Below, one piece after another: positions 50,383 to 58,717 of a stretch of DNA of 64,000 nucleotides. Origin of the DNA: Achromobacter spanius (GTDB taxonomy: Bacteria; Pseudomonadota; Gammaproteobacteria; Burkholderiales; Burkholderiaceae_B); contig NZ_CP034689.1 of assembly GCF_003994415.1 (NCBI RefSeq), positions 6,076,001 through 6,140,000 on the forward strand, in the 5' to 3' direction. Each line of letters opens with the position of its first letter. The stretch's first letter is position 1. A program made the position numbers and the translations under genes. Under the pieces are notes generated by a model. It had not been told where the DNA came from. It worked only from the letters and a program-made list of their open reading frames with translations, and searched no databases.

Positions 50383-51146
50383 GCGGCTGTCCATCCCGCG
50401 TCCAGCATCAACGCGCTGCCCGTCATCAGGCTGGACGCGTCGCTGGCCAGGAACACGATGGCGCCCATCACTTCGTCCAAGCGGCCGACGCGGCCCAGCG
50501 CGTTGCGCGCACAGACCCAATCGCGAAAGCCCGGCTGCTCCAGCATGCCGGCCGTCATGGGGGTTTCGATGAAGGTCGGGCACACGGTATTCACGCGAAT
50601 GCCCGCCCCGCCCACGTCCCAGGCCAACGCGCGCGTCATGCCTTCCAGCGCGTGCTTGCTGGCGCAGTACAAGGTGCGGCGGGGGCTGCCCACATGCCCC
50701 ATCTGCGATGACACGTTGATGATCGACCCCGGCAGGCCATCCTTGAGCAGACGGCGCGCCACCGCACGGCTGGTGTAGAACGCTGCCTTGACGTTCAGGT
50801 CCAGCACCGCGTCGATGTCCTCGTCGGATTGCTCCACCAAGGGCTTGGGGCGATTCATGCCGGCGTTGTTCACCAGAATGTCGAAGGGGTCGACTTGCGC
50901 CACCGCATCGTCCACAGCGGCGGAGTCGGTCACGTCCAGCACCAGCGCGGCGCAGTCGATGCCTTCGGCGCGCAAGGCCTCACAGACTTGCAGCAATTCA
51001 GGTTCGCGGCGCGCCGCCACCGTCACGTGTGCACCGGCGCGGCCCAGCGCGGCGGCGGCAGCCAGGCCGATGCCACCGCTGCCGCCCGTCACCAGGGCAC
51101 GGCGTCCGTCCAGACGGAAGTCGGGTCCTTTGGGCAGTGAAATCAT
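50379..51146 (-). CDS. SDR-family oxidoreductase
   Basis: The product has 255 residues. Seen: VTGGSGGIGLAAAAALGRAG (cofactor motif) near residue 19, LVNNAGMNRPKP, the catalytic Ser in INVSSQMG, and YCASKHALEGM (YxxxK). It overlaps both the HisD-type gene (4 bp) and the LacI gene (4 bp), so it is coupled. It probably oxidises or reduces an intermediate of the same sugar-acid or sulfonate pathway. Confidence 0.92.
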   Translation of the reverse strand: MISLPKGPDFRLDGRRALVTGGSGGIGLAAAAALGRAGAHVTVAARREPELLQVCEALRAEGIDCAALVLDVTDSAAVDDAVAQVDPFDILVNNAGMNRPKPLVEQSDEDIDAVLDLNVKAAFYTSRAVARRLLKDGLPGSIINVSSQMGHVGSPRRTLYCASKHALEGMTRALAWDVGGAGIRVNTVCPTFIETPMTAGMLEQPGFRDWVCARNALGRVGRLDEVMGAIVFLASDASSLMTGSALMLDAGWTAA

Positions 51147-52462
51147 GCTTGCGCCTCAACCGGCTGATACCAGGGCAGGTCGGGCCGGGCGCCATAGCGA
51201 CGCACGCGGATGTTGGCCTGCTCGCCGTGGCCCGCGAAATTTTCCATATGGCACAGGCGCGAGCAGTATTCGCCCATCGTGGTGCTGGCCGCGTCGGTCA
51301 GCACGCGCTGGTAGGTGCAGGTCTTCAAGAACTTGCCCACCCACAAGCCGCCCGTATAGCGCGCGTTGCGGTTGGTCGGCAGCGTGTGGTTGGTGCCGAT
51401 CACCTTGTCGCCAAAGCTGACGTTGGTACGCGGACCCAGGAACAGCGCGCCGTAGTTCGTCATGTTGTGCAGGAAGTAATCGGGGTCGCGGGTCATGACC
51501 TGAACATGCTCGAAAGCCAGCTCGTCGGCCACTTGCAGCATTTCCTCGATCGTGTCGCAGACGATGACTTCGCCACAATCCACCCAGGCCTGCGACGCGA
51601 TGCCAGCGGTGGGCAGGATGGCCAATTGGCGTTCCACTTCGGCCAGGGTGTCCTGCGCCAGTTGTTCACTGTTGGTCAGCAGCACGGCGGGTGACGTGGG
51701 GCCGTGTTCGGCTTGCCCCAGCAGGTCCACCGCACACAATTCGCCGTCCACGCTGTCGTCAGCGATCACCAGCGTTTCGGTGGGGCCGGCGAACAGGTCG
51801 ATCCCCACGCGCCCGTACAGTTGCCGCTTGGCTTCGGCCACGAACATATTGCCCGGCCCGACCAGCATGTCCACGGGCGCCACGCTGGGCGTGCCCACCG
51901 CCATGGCCACCACGGCCTGCACGCCACCGAGCACCAGGATTTCGTCGGCGCCGGCCATATCCATGGCGGTCACGATGGCCGGATGCGGCTTGCCTTGATA
52001 CGGCGGCGCGGTGGACACAACGCGCTTCACGCCCGCCACCTTGGCGGTCAACACGCTCATGTGCGCCGAGGCCAAGAGCGGATATTTTCCGCCGGGGATA
52101 TAGCAACCCACGGCATTCATCGGCACATGCTTGTGGCCCAGCACCACGCCGGGATACGTTTCCACTTCCACGTCGCGCATCGAATCGCGCTGGATCTGGG
52201 CAAAGTTGCGTACCTGGGTCTGAGCGAAAGCGATGTCTTCGATTTCGCGCGCCGACAACTGCTTGCGGGCGGCTTCGATGTCCGCGCGCGACAGACGGAA
52301 GTCCGCCGGGTCCCAGTTGTCGAACTTGCGGCTGTAGTCGCGCACGGCATCGTCGCCGCGCACCTCGATGTCGCGGATGATGCCTTCCACGGTGGCGCGC
52401 ACCTTGGCGTCATCGTCGGTTTTTACGGCGGCGGTGCGGCCGCGCTTCAGATAGCGAATCAT
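51143..52462 (-). CDS. Histidinol-dehydrogenase-family polyol/sulfopropanediol dehydrogenase (HpsN-like)
   Basis: The product has 439 residues of the HisD fold. Seen: MIRYLKRGRT at the start, GCYIPGGKYPLLASAHMSVL near residue 130, PGNMFVAEAKRQLYGRVGID, PTETLVIADD, and the zinc-site region GQAEHGPTSPAVLLT and ENFAGHGEQANIR. The gene is not in a his operon; HpsN, which oxidises 2,3-dihydroxypropane-1-sulfonate, has this stand-alone form. ATG 52462 begins the conserved region; an extension to 52525 would run through the palindrome. First gene of the operon with SDR, LacI, Bug and aldolase. Confidence 0.85.
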   Translation of the reverse strand: MIRYLKRGRTAAVKTDDDAKVRATVEGIIRDIEVRGDDAVRDYSRKFDNWDPADFRLSRADIEAARKQLSAREIEDIAFAQTQVRNFAQIQRDSMRDVEVETYPGVVLGHKHVPMNAVGCYIPGGKYPLLASAHMSVLTAKVAGVKRVVSTAPPYQGKPHPAIVTAMDMAGADEILVLGGVQAVVAMAVGTPSVAPVDMLVGPGNMFVAEAKRQLYGRVGIDLFAGPTETLVIADDSVDGELCAVDLLGQAEHGPTSPAVLLTNSEQLAQDTLAEVERQLAILPTAGIASQAWVDCGEVIVCDTIEEMLQVADELAFEHVQVMTRDPDYFLHNMTNYGALFLGPRTNVSFGDKVIGTNHTLPTNRNARYTGGLWVGKFLKTCTYQRVLTDAASTTMGEYCSRLCHMENFAGHGEQANIRVRRYGARPDLPWYQPVEAQA

Positions 52463-52519
52463 GGTTTTCTGGCCCTGCGATCGTGAGTGGTTCAACAAAG
52501 TGAGGCCACTTTCGAAGGC

Positions 52520-52535
52520 TTGCATACGTATGCAA
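52520..52535 (-). promoter_or_regulatory. Perfect 16-bp palindrome, LacI-type operator candidate
   Basis: TTGCATACGTATGCAA, with the central CG typical of LacI-family operators, lies 58-73 bp upstream of the HisD-type start and 85 bp before the divergent small-protein gene. The LacI regulator at 49360-50382 is the obvious partner. Confidence 0.7.
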
Positions 52536-52619
52536 ATAGGGAAAAACCCTGACCCATTCGCGATCGGTGCGCCAGAGTTCAGCTAGGATATTGGCGTTGT
52601 CCAACCGCAGGAGTTTGCG

Positions 52620-53003
52620 ATGCCCTCACTGAGACACGTCATCCTGGCCGCCGCCCTGGCCATGCCGCTCGCCGCGCACGCCGAAAGTGTCACCTTGCAC
52701 GCCGCACGCGCCACCGCCAGCGCCGACCCGAACACCGGCGCGCGCGTGGTCGACGTGGAACTCAAGCCCGACAGCCGCAAGGCGCTGGCCGACTTCACCC
52801 GCGACCGCGTCGGCAAGCGCATTCAGCTGCGATCCAACGGCATCCTGCTGTCGTCGGCCACCTTGATGAGTCCGCTGGAAGGCGACAGCTTTCGCATCAC
52901 GGCTGGCGAACACGGTTTTGCGGGCAAATCCGCTGAAGAGATAGCCCAAGGCATCATGAAAGACGGCGGCCTGACCGTGGACGACGAGAACACGGCCAAG
53001 TAG
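52620..53003 (+). CDS. Small exported protein with SecD P1-head-like domain
   Basis: The product has 127 residues. Signal peptide at residues 1-21 (HVILAAALAMPLAAHA). The mature part (VDVELKPDSRKALADFTRDR, then GKRIQLRSNGILLSSATLMS, GDSFRITAG) follows the pattern of the SecDF P1 head subdomain, which otherwise sits in the periplasmic loop of SecD. Here it stands alone without membrane segments. AGGAG lies 10 nt before the ATG. It is divergent from the HisD-type operon. Its function is unknown. Confidence 0.75.
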   Translation: MPSLRHVILAAALAMPLAAHAESVTLHAARATASADPNTGARVVDVELKPDSRKALADFTRDRVGKRIQLRSNGILLSSATLMSPLEGDSFRITAGEHGFAGKSAEEIAQGIMKDGGLTVDDENTAK

Positions 53004-53052
53004 CGGCTGGCTGGCTTCACGCACCCAGCGCCGCGCACCACTGCCTAACTCG

Positions 53053-53073
53053 CGCGGGCCGGTTCAGCCCGCG
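53053..53073. terminator. Stem-loop between convergent genes
   Basis: Perfect 7-bp arms CGCGGGC and GCCCGCG with a 7-nt loop; the right arm includes the thiolase stop region (53064). A short ATTTC follows on the plus strand. Confidence 0.5.
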
Positions 53074-54269
53074 ATTTCAAACAGGCCGGCCGCGCCCATG
53101 CCGCCGCCCACGCACATCGTGACGACGGCATAGCGCACGCCGCGCCGCCGGCCCTCTATCAACGCATGCCCCGCCATCCGCGCGCCCGACATGCCGTAAG
53201 GATGGCCGATGGCGATAGCGCCGCCGTTGACGTTCAGGCGCTCGTCCGGAATGCCCAATTGATCGCGGCAAACCAGCACCTGGCAGGCGAAGGCTTCGTT
53301 CAGTTCCCACAAGCCGATGTCATCCACCGTCAAGCCGTGGCGCGCCAGCAAGCGCGGCACGGCATGCACCGGCCCGATGCCCATTTCTTCCGGACCGCAT
53401 CCGGCAACGGCCATGCCCCGGTAATACCCCAGCGGCGTCAGCCCACGGCTACGCGCCTGCGCGGCTTCCATCAGCACGCAGGCCGACGCGCCGTCCGACA
53501 GCTGCGAGGAATTTCCCGCCGTGATGTGTTGCCCCACTTCCAGGCGCTGGCCGTTCTTGAACACGGGTTGCAGCGCGGCCAGGCTGTCCAGCGAGGTGTC
53601 GGGCCGGTTGCCTTCGTCGCGGGTCAGCGTCACGGTCTGCACGGAAGTCTCGCCGGTGGCGCGGTCCGTCACCTGCTTGATGGCGGCGAGCGGCACGATC
53701 TCTGCATCGAAGCGGCCAGCGGCCTGGGCGGCGGCGGTGCGTTGCTGCGAGCGCAGCGCGTAGGCGTCTTGCGCGGCGCGGGGAATGCCGTAGCGGCTAG
53801 CCACGATCTCGGCCGTTTCCAGCATGCTCATGAATATTTCCGGCTGCTCGCGCATCAAGGCGTCGTCGAACCAGCGGCTGCGGTTCATGCGGTCGTTCTG
53901 CACCAGGGATATGGATTCGAGGCCGCCCGCCACCACGATGTCCATGCCTTCCTGCGTGACCTGCCGCGCGGCCGTGGCGATGGCCATCAAGCCAGAGGCG
54001 CACTGGCGGTCCAGCGTCATGGCGGCCACCTGCACGGGCAGGCCCGCCCGCAGCGCTGCCTGGCGCGCCACGTTCATGTGGGTGGTGCCTTGCTGCAAGG
54101 CGGCGCCCAGGATCACGTCTTCCACTTCGCCGGGGTCGATGCCCGCGCGCGCCACCGCATGGGAAATTGCGTGGCCGCCCAGGGTGGGCGCGGTGGTGTC
54201 GTTGAACGCCCCGCGATAGGCCCGGCCGATGGGCGTGCGGGCGGTGGAAACGATGACGGCTTCTCTCAT
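53064..54269 (-). CDS. Acetyl-CoA acyltransferase (thiolase)
   Basis: The product has 401 residues. Seen: the acylation Cys in DRQCASGLMAI near residue 88, NVNGGAIAIGHPYGMSGARM with the catalytic His, and the C-terminal Cys in VTMCVGGGMGAAGL. The enzyme cleaves 3-oxoacyl-CoA with CoA. It is the last gene of the minus-strand operon that begins with maoC at 57807. Confidence 0.94.
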   Translation of the reverse strand: MREAVIVSTARTPIGRAYRGAFNDTTAPTLGGHAISHAVARAGIDPGEVEDVILGAALQQGTTHMNVARQAALRAGLPVQVAAMTLDRQCASGLMAIATAARQVTQEGMDIVVAGGLESISLVQNDRMNRSRWFDDALMREQPEIFMSMLETAEIVASRYGIPRAAQDAYALRSQQRTAAAQAAGRFDAEIVPLAAIKQVTDRATGETSVQTVTLTRDEGNRPDTSLDSLAALQPVFKNGQRLEVGQHITAGNSSQLSDGASACVLMEAAQARSRGLTPLGYYRGMAVAGCGPEEMGIGPVHAVPRLLARHGLTVDDIGLWELNEAFACQVLVCRDQLGIPDERLNVNGGAIAIGHPYGMSGARMAGHALIEGRRRGVRYAVVTMCVGGGMGAAGLFEIAG

Positions 54270-54303
54270 GGTGAATTCCTAAGACTACACAGGCCCGACC
54301 GCC

Positions 54304-55890
54304 TTAACGATCCTGGCGGCGCCACAGGGTATGGCTTTGTTCACGTGCGAATTGGGTGACGTAGTACGGTCCCAGGCCGCCCTTGCCGGTCATGCCCGAG
54401 CCCTTCCAACCGCAAAAGGTTTGTATGCCCGGCCAGGCGCCCGTGGTCGCGCCGCTGGCGCGGTTCACGTACAGCGCGCCGGCTTGGGCCTGGTTCAGGA
54501 ACAGGTCGATCTCGTCTTGCTCTTGCGCATAGCAGCCGGCGGTCAGTCCGTAGTCGACCGCGTTGCCGTCATCAATGGCCGCTTGCAGATCATCGAACGG
54601 CAGCACCGAGACCAAGGGCAGGAACAGTTCCTTGCGATTCAAGCGATGGTCGGCGGGCAGGCCCGCGGCCACGGTGGGACGCACGTAATGGCCATAGGCC
54701 AGTTCGCCCGCGATCAGGCGCCGGCCGCCCGACACCAGCCGGCCGGCAAGGTCCACGTCTTCGCAGGCGGTGCGATAACGCCGCCACGCCGCTTCGTCGA
54801 TCAGCGGCCCCATGAACACGTCGCGCTCACGCGGGTCGCCCACCACCACCGCCTCGGTAGCCGCGCACAGCCGATCCAGAAAGGCGTCGTGTACCGCCGC
54901 GTACGCGTAGACCTTCGACCCCGCCGAACACTTCTGCCCTTGCAGCCCGAAGGCGGAGCGCAGCACGCCTTGCACGGCCACGTCCAGGTCCGCACTGGCG
55001 GTAATGTAGGTGGGATTCTTGCCGCCCATTTCGGCGATGACGGGCCGCGCGTGGCGGCCCGCCGCCACCGCTTGCAACAGCTCCATGCCCACGTCCAGGC
55101 TGCCGGTGAAGGCGTAGCCGTCGACGCCCGCATGCTGCGCCAGCAGCGCGCCCGTCTTGGCGCCACCGTACACGCCGTTCACGCAGCCTGACGGCAGGCC
55201 CGCGGCGTCGCAGGCGCCCAGCAGCAGCGCCCCCGTCAAGGCGGCGCGGGGCGACGGCTTATAGACCACGGCGTTGCCCGCCAAGAGGGCGGCGCACATC
55301 ATGTTCACCGACAAGGCCAGCGGAAAATTGAAGGGCGCGATCACCGCGAAGACGCCATACGGACGCAACACGTCGTGCGTGCTTTCGTTGTCGAAGGCAC
55401 GCGCCAGCGGTTGCCGATAGCCGTCGCTGCGTTCGGCCTGATCGCAGTAGTAACGGATCAGGTCCACCGCTTCCTCAGCCTCGCCCAGCGCCTCCAGGCG
55501 TGACTTGCCGATCTCGATCATCGTGGCCATGGCGAAGTCGTACTTGCGTTCGGACAGCACCATCGCCAAACGCCGCAGCACCGCGATGCGCGCCGCCCAG
55601 CCTTGCGCGGCCCACGCCGGCTGCGCATGCCTGGCGCAGGCGATGGCGCGGTCCACGGTATCGGCGTCCGCACAAGGAAAGCGGCCAATCAACAACCAAT
55701 GGTCGATCGGCGAATACGACGCTTGCAGCGCTTCGCCCGCCACCGCCTTGCCACCGAAGCGATGGCGATGGTCGTGGCCCAGCATGCGCGATTCGAAATC
55801 GGGCAGCCGTTGGTCCAGCAGGTCGTGCACCGCTGAGAAATCGGTGTGCAGGTTCGAGTACGTGACGCGAGGCAGGGTGGGGTCGATCAC
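54304..55890 (-). CDS. Aldehyde dehydrogenase, P5C-dehydrogenase-like
   Basis: The product has 528 residues. Seen: IAPFNFPLALSVNMMCAALL (cofactor pocket), EMGGKNPTYIT with the general-base Glu, and the catalytic Cys in GQKCSAGSKVY near residue 305. The class is closest to the longer pyrroline-5-carboxylate dehydrogenase-type members. No ATG lies near the conserved start; the GTG at 55890 has GGGAG 7 nt upstream and was chosen over an ATG at 55974 in a Pro/Ala-rich region. The gap to the thioesterase gene is 89 bp and to the thiolase gene 34 bp. Confidence 0.85.
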   Translation of the reverse strand: MIDPTLPRVTYSNLHTDFSAVHDLLDQRLPDFESRMLGHDHRHRFGGKAVAGEALQASYSPIDHWLLIGRFPCADADTVDRAIACARHAQPAWAAQGWAARIAVLRRLAMVLSERKYDFAMATMIEIGKSRLEALGEAEEAVDLIRYYCDQAERSDGYRQPLARAFDNESTHDVLRPYGVFAVIAPFNFPLALSVNMMCAALLAGNAVVYKPSPRAALTGALLLGACDAAGLPSGCVNGVYGGAKTGALLAQHAGVDGYAFTGSLDVGMELLQAVAAGRHARPVIAEMGGKNPTYITASADLDVAVQGVLRSAFGLQGQKCSAGSKVYAYAAVHDAFLDRLCAATEAVVVGDPRERDVFMGPLIDEAAWRRYRTACEDVDLAGRLVSGGRRLIAGELAYGHYVRPTVAAGLPADHRLNRKELFLPLVSVLPFDDLQAAIDDGNAVDYGLTAGCYAQEQDEIDLFLNQAQAGALYVNRASGATTGAWPGIQTFCGWKGSGMTGKGGLGPYYVTQFAREQSHTLWRRQDR

Positions 55891-55979
55891 TGTGGCTCCC
55901 GGAGCAGCGTTCGGGTGGGCGTGGCCGGCCAGGTGCGGCCGGCCAGGCGCGGCCGGCTTGGCGCGGACGGCCAACGGGC

Positions 55980-56450
55980 TCAGGCCGCCGCGCGCAACAA
56001 GGGTTCCAGCGCGTGGCGCAAGGCGGTGGGCAGTTCGACGGGCTTGCTGGATTCACGGTCTACGTAGGCGTGCGTGTAGCTGCCCTGCGCCGCCGCCGTC
56101 TCGTCGTCTCCGCGAAACAAGGCGAACTCATAGGTGACGCTGCTGCGGCCCAAGCGCCCGACGCGCAAGCCCAGCACCACGCGCTCGGGGAACGTGACCG
56201 GGCGAAAGTACGAGGTCTGGCTGTGCACCACCAGGCCGATCACGGCACTGGCGCGCAGGTCCAGCACGCCCAGCTCGATCAGCGTCTGGTTGACGGCCGT
56301 GTCGAAATATTCGTTGTAGACCACGTTGTTCATGTGGCCGTAGACGTCGGTGTCGCGCAGCCGCGTGGTCATCGGCATCAGGCGCGGGTAGTCGGCGCGC
56401 GCGTGCGGGGCGGCGCGGCGCGGTTGCGCTTGTTCCGTGTTGGCGTTCAT
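55980..56450 (-). CDS. Acyl-CoA thioesterase, 4HBT hot-dog fold
   Basis: The product has 156 residues. Seen: RLRDTDVYGHMNNVVYNEYF, the 4-hydroxybenzoyl-CoA thioesterase motif with the catalytic Asp, then YFRPVTFPERVVLGLRV and YTHAYVDRESSKPV. It releases the acid from an acyl-CoA. ATG 56450 overlaps the upstream SDR stop by 4 bp. Confidence 0.9.
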   Translation of the reverse strand: MNANTEQAQPRRAAPHARADYPRLMPMTTRLRDTDVYGHMNNVVYNEYFDTAVNQTLIELGVLDLRASAVIGLVVHSQTSYFRPVTFPERVVLGLRVGRLGRSSVTYEFALFRGDDETAAAQGSYTHAYVDRESSKPVELPTALRHALEPLLRAAA

Positions 56451-57322
56451 GCGGCCTCCTGTGCGCGCTTCAAAATGCGGGCAACGTGCGCCAGCCCCTC
56501 GGGCGGTTCGATCATCGAGTCCAGGCTGGCGATGGCATCGAAGTGCGCGGCGATGCTTTCCGGCGTGCGCTCGCTTTCCGGGAAATACACGCCCGCGCTT
56601 TCCACGATGGCCAGGCGCGCGTACGTGCCGGCGCCGGCCAGCAAGGCCGTGCGGCTGGGCGCGCCCTCGGCCACCAGGAACAAGGCCGCGGGCGTGACAT
56701 AGGCGGGGTCCAAGGCACGCAACGCGTCGGCATCGAACATCGCGGCCGTCATGCGGGTGGCGGCGGTGGGCACCAGCGCATTCACGTGGATGCCGTGCTT
56801 CTGCCCTTCCAGGTGCAGCACGTTCATCAGGCCGACCACGCCTGCCTTCGCGGCGCCATAGTTCGATTGGCCGAAGTTTCCATACATGCCCGACGTGGAC
56901 GTGGTCATCAGGATGCGGCCGTAGCGTTGCTCGCGCATGATGGGCCACACGGCGCGCGCGCAATTGGCCGAGCCCAGCAGGTGTACATCGATGACGGCGT
57001 TGAAGTCGTCGGCGCTCATCTTGGCAAAGGTCTTGTCGCGCAGGATGCCGGCGTTGTTGATCAGGATGTCGACGCGGCCCCAGGCGTCGATGGCGCGCGC
57101 CACCATGGCGTTCACGGCCGAGGTGTCGCAGACGTTGCCGTCGTCGGCAATGGCCTGGCCGCCCGCCGCGCGGATCTCGTCGACCACGGTTTGCGCCGCG
57201 CCGCCAAAATCATTCACGACCACGCGGCAACCGCGCGCGGCCAGTTGCAGGGCGTGGCTGCGGCCCAGGCCTTGGCCGGCGCCGGTCACGATGGCAACAC
57301 GTTCATCGAAGCGTAGAGTCAT
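56447..57322 (-). CDS. SDR dehydrogenase, HSD17B4/multifunctional-enzyme-type
   Basis: The product has 291 residues. Seen: AIVTGAGQGLGRSHALQLAA near residue 12, ILINNAGILRDKTF, TTSTSGMYGNFGQSNYGAAK (catalytic Ser and YxxxK) and HVNALVPTAATRM. This form is the 3-hydroxyacyl-CoA dehydrogenase module of peroxisomal-type multifunctional enzymes, where a MaoC hydratase is the partner; here maoC is the next gene. ATG 57322 has AAGGA 8 nt upstream; ATG 57331 overlaps the maoC stop and is the alternative. Confidence 0.9.
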   Translation of the reverse strand: MTLRFDERVAIVTGAGQGLGRSHALQLAARGCRVVVNDFGGAAQTVVDEIRAAGGQAIADDGNVCDTSAVNAMVARAIDAWGRVDILINNAGILRDKTFAKMSADDFNAVIDVHLLGSANCARAVWPIMREQRYGRILMTTSTSGMYGNFGQSNYGAAKAGVVGLMNVLHLEGQKHGIHVNALVPTAATRMTAAMFDADALRALDPAYVTPAALFLVAEGAPSRTALLAGAGTYARLAIVESAGVYFPESERTPESIAAHFDAIASLDSMIEPPEGLAHVARILKRAQEAA

Positions 57323-57327
57323 GGCGG

Positions 57328-57807
57328 TCATCCTTGAAGCACGGTCATGGTGATCCAGTCGGCCACCAAGGCGGGGCGCGTGGCGCCCTCGATCTCGACG
57401 GTGACGGCATAGCGGGTGGTGAATTCGCGTTCGTTGCGGGACGTGAATTCGCTAAGAACAAAGCGGCCCCGCACGCGCGCGCCCACCGGCACCGGGGTCA
57501 GAAAGCGGACTTTGTCGAAACCGTAGTTGATGCCGATGGCCCCTTCAAACGCGGGCAACACCTGCAGGCTGAACGCGGTCAGCAACGACAAAGACAGGAA
57601 GCCGTGCGCGATCGGCCCGCCAAACGCGCTTTCACGCGCGGCGCGCGCCGGGTCCACATGAATGAACTGATGGTCGCCAGTGGCGTCGGCAAACAGGTCC
57701 ACCTGCGCCTGCGTGATGGTGAGCCAGTCCGACACGCCGATTTCTTGCGATACCCGGGCGGCCAGGGTTTGCGGATGGGTCAGGGGCGGGGCAAGGTCTG
57801 TGGTCAT
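57328..57807 (-). CDS. MaoC-family (R)-hydratase
   Basis: The product has 159 residues of the hot-dog dehydratase type. Seen: the hydratase motif FADATGDHQFIHVDPARAAR (Asp/His dyad) near residue 42, then FGGPIAHGFLSLSLL. It hydrates an enoyl-CoA. It is the first gene of the minus-strand acyl-CoA operon and lies 75 bp from the TetR-type operator. Confidence 0.92.
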   Translation of the reverse strand: MTTDLAPPLTHPQTLAARVSQEIGVSDWLTITQAQVDLFADATGDHQFIHVDPARAARESAFGGPIAHGFLSLSLLTAFSLQVLPAFEGAIGINYGFDKVRFLTPVPVGARVRGRFVLSEFTSRNEREFTTRYAVTVEIEGATRPALVADWITMTVLQG

Positions 57808-57881
57808 GGAGGGCCGTTGCGTGATCGGGTCTGCGTGTAGGGGGCAGCGTGTAGGGGTCTGATCGCTCAGTTAAGCGCTAA

Positions 57882-57899
57882 AACATACCGAGTAGTATA
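57882..57899. promoter_or_regulatory. TetR-type operator, copy 1
   Basis: AACATACCGAGTAGTATA holds the symmetric ATAC/GTAT core and lies between divergent maoC and the TetR gene. It matches the copy at 60481-60498 at 15 of 18 positions. Confidence 0.8.
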
Positions 57900-58036
57900 A
57901 ACTTCGATTTTGCGATTTGCATAGCATGCTGAAGACGGGCGCGCATGCGTCGCAAACGTGCCCCAGCACCCGGCGGGGCGATGGGCTATTGGCTAAACTG
58001 GCGCTTTGCCGTGACGCATGGATGGAGAAAGACGCA

Positions 58037-58678
58037 ATGAATGGGGAACCTACGGTGACGGCTGCACGCGATGACGGCATGGGCAATATTGCACTGCTGA
58101 CCGCGGCGGCCGAGTGCTTCATGGAGCAGGGGTTCCACGCCTCCAGCATCGACGACGTGGCGCGCCGGCTGGGCGCCACCAAGGGCCGCGTCTACCACTA
58201 CTACCGATCAAAGACCGACCTGTTCTTCGACGTGCACCGCGAAGGCATGCGGCGCAACTTCGAAGCCGTGCGCCCGGTCATGAAGGAACCCGGCACCGCC
58301 GCCCATCGGCTGGCGCTGATGCTCAAGCACCACGCGCTGTCCATGATGGAGAACCTGGCGTTCGAAACGGTGGTGGTGCAAGGCGTGCACATGCATCGCC
58401 TGGGCGCGACCACCCCCGCGCAGCGCCAGACGCTGGCCGACCTGATGACCATCCGCGATGATTTCGAAGCGCTGTTCAAGCGCGTGGCCTACGAAGGCGT
58501 GGAAGACGGCTCGCTGGCCATCGACGACGTATCGGTAGCCATCAAGTCAGCGTTGGGCGCCATCAACTGGCTGGCGGTCTGGTATCGCCCGCGCCTGGGC
58601 GAAACCCGCGACGACCGCGAAATCCTGGCCAACAAAATCGTCCACACCATCATCGCCGGCCTGGGCACCCGCCCCTGA
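58037..58678 (+). CDS. TetR-family transcriptional regulator
   Basis: The product has 213 residues. Seen: the N-terminal helix-turn-helix (AAECFMEQGFHASSIDDVAR, then GATKGRVYHYYRSKTDLF) at about residues 20-60 and a helical ligand domain with GAINWLAVWYRP near the C-terminus, as in acyl-CoA-sensing FadR/PsrA/KstR-like members. ATG 58037 has GGAG 9 nt upstream; ATG 58022 is an alternative. It is divergent from maoC and is expected to repress the operons carrying the ATAC/GTAT operator when no acyl-CoA is present. Confidence 0.88.
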   Translation: MNGEPTVTAARDDGMGNIALLTAAAECFMEQGFHASSIDDVARRLGATKGRVYHYYRSKTDLFFDVHREGMRRNFEAVRPVMKEPGTAAHRLALMLKHHALSMMENLAFETVVVQGVHMHRLGATTPAQRQTLADLMTIRDDFEALFKRVAYEGVEDGSLAIDDVSVAIKSALGAINWLAVWYRPRLGETRDDREILANKIVHTIIAGLGTRP

Positions 58679-58717
58679 CGGCAACACACCCATCGCGCGC
58701 AGCCCATCACCCCACCC

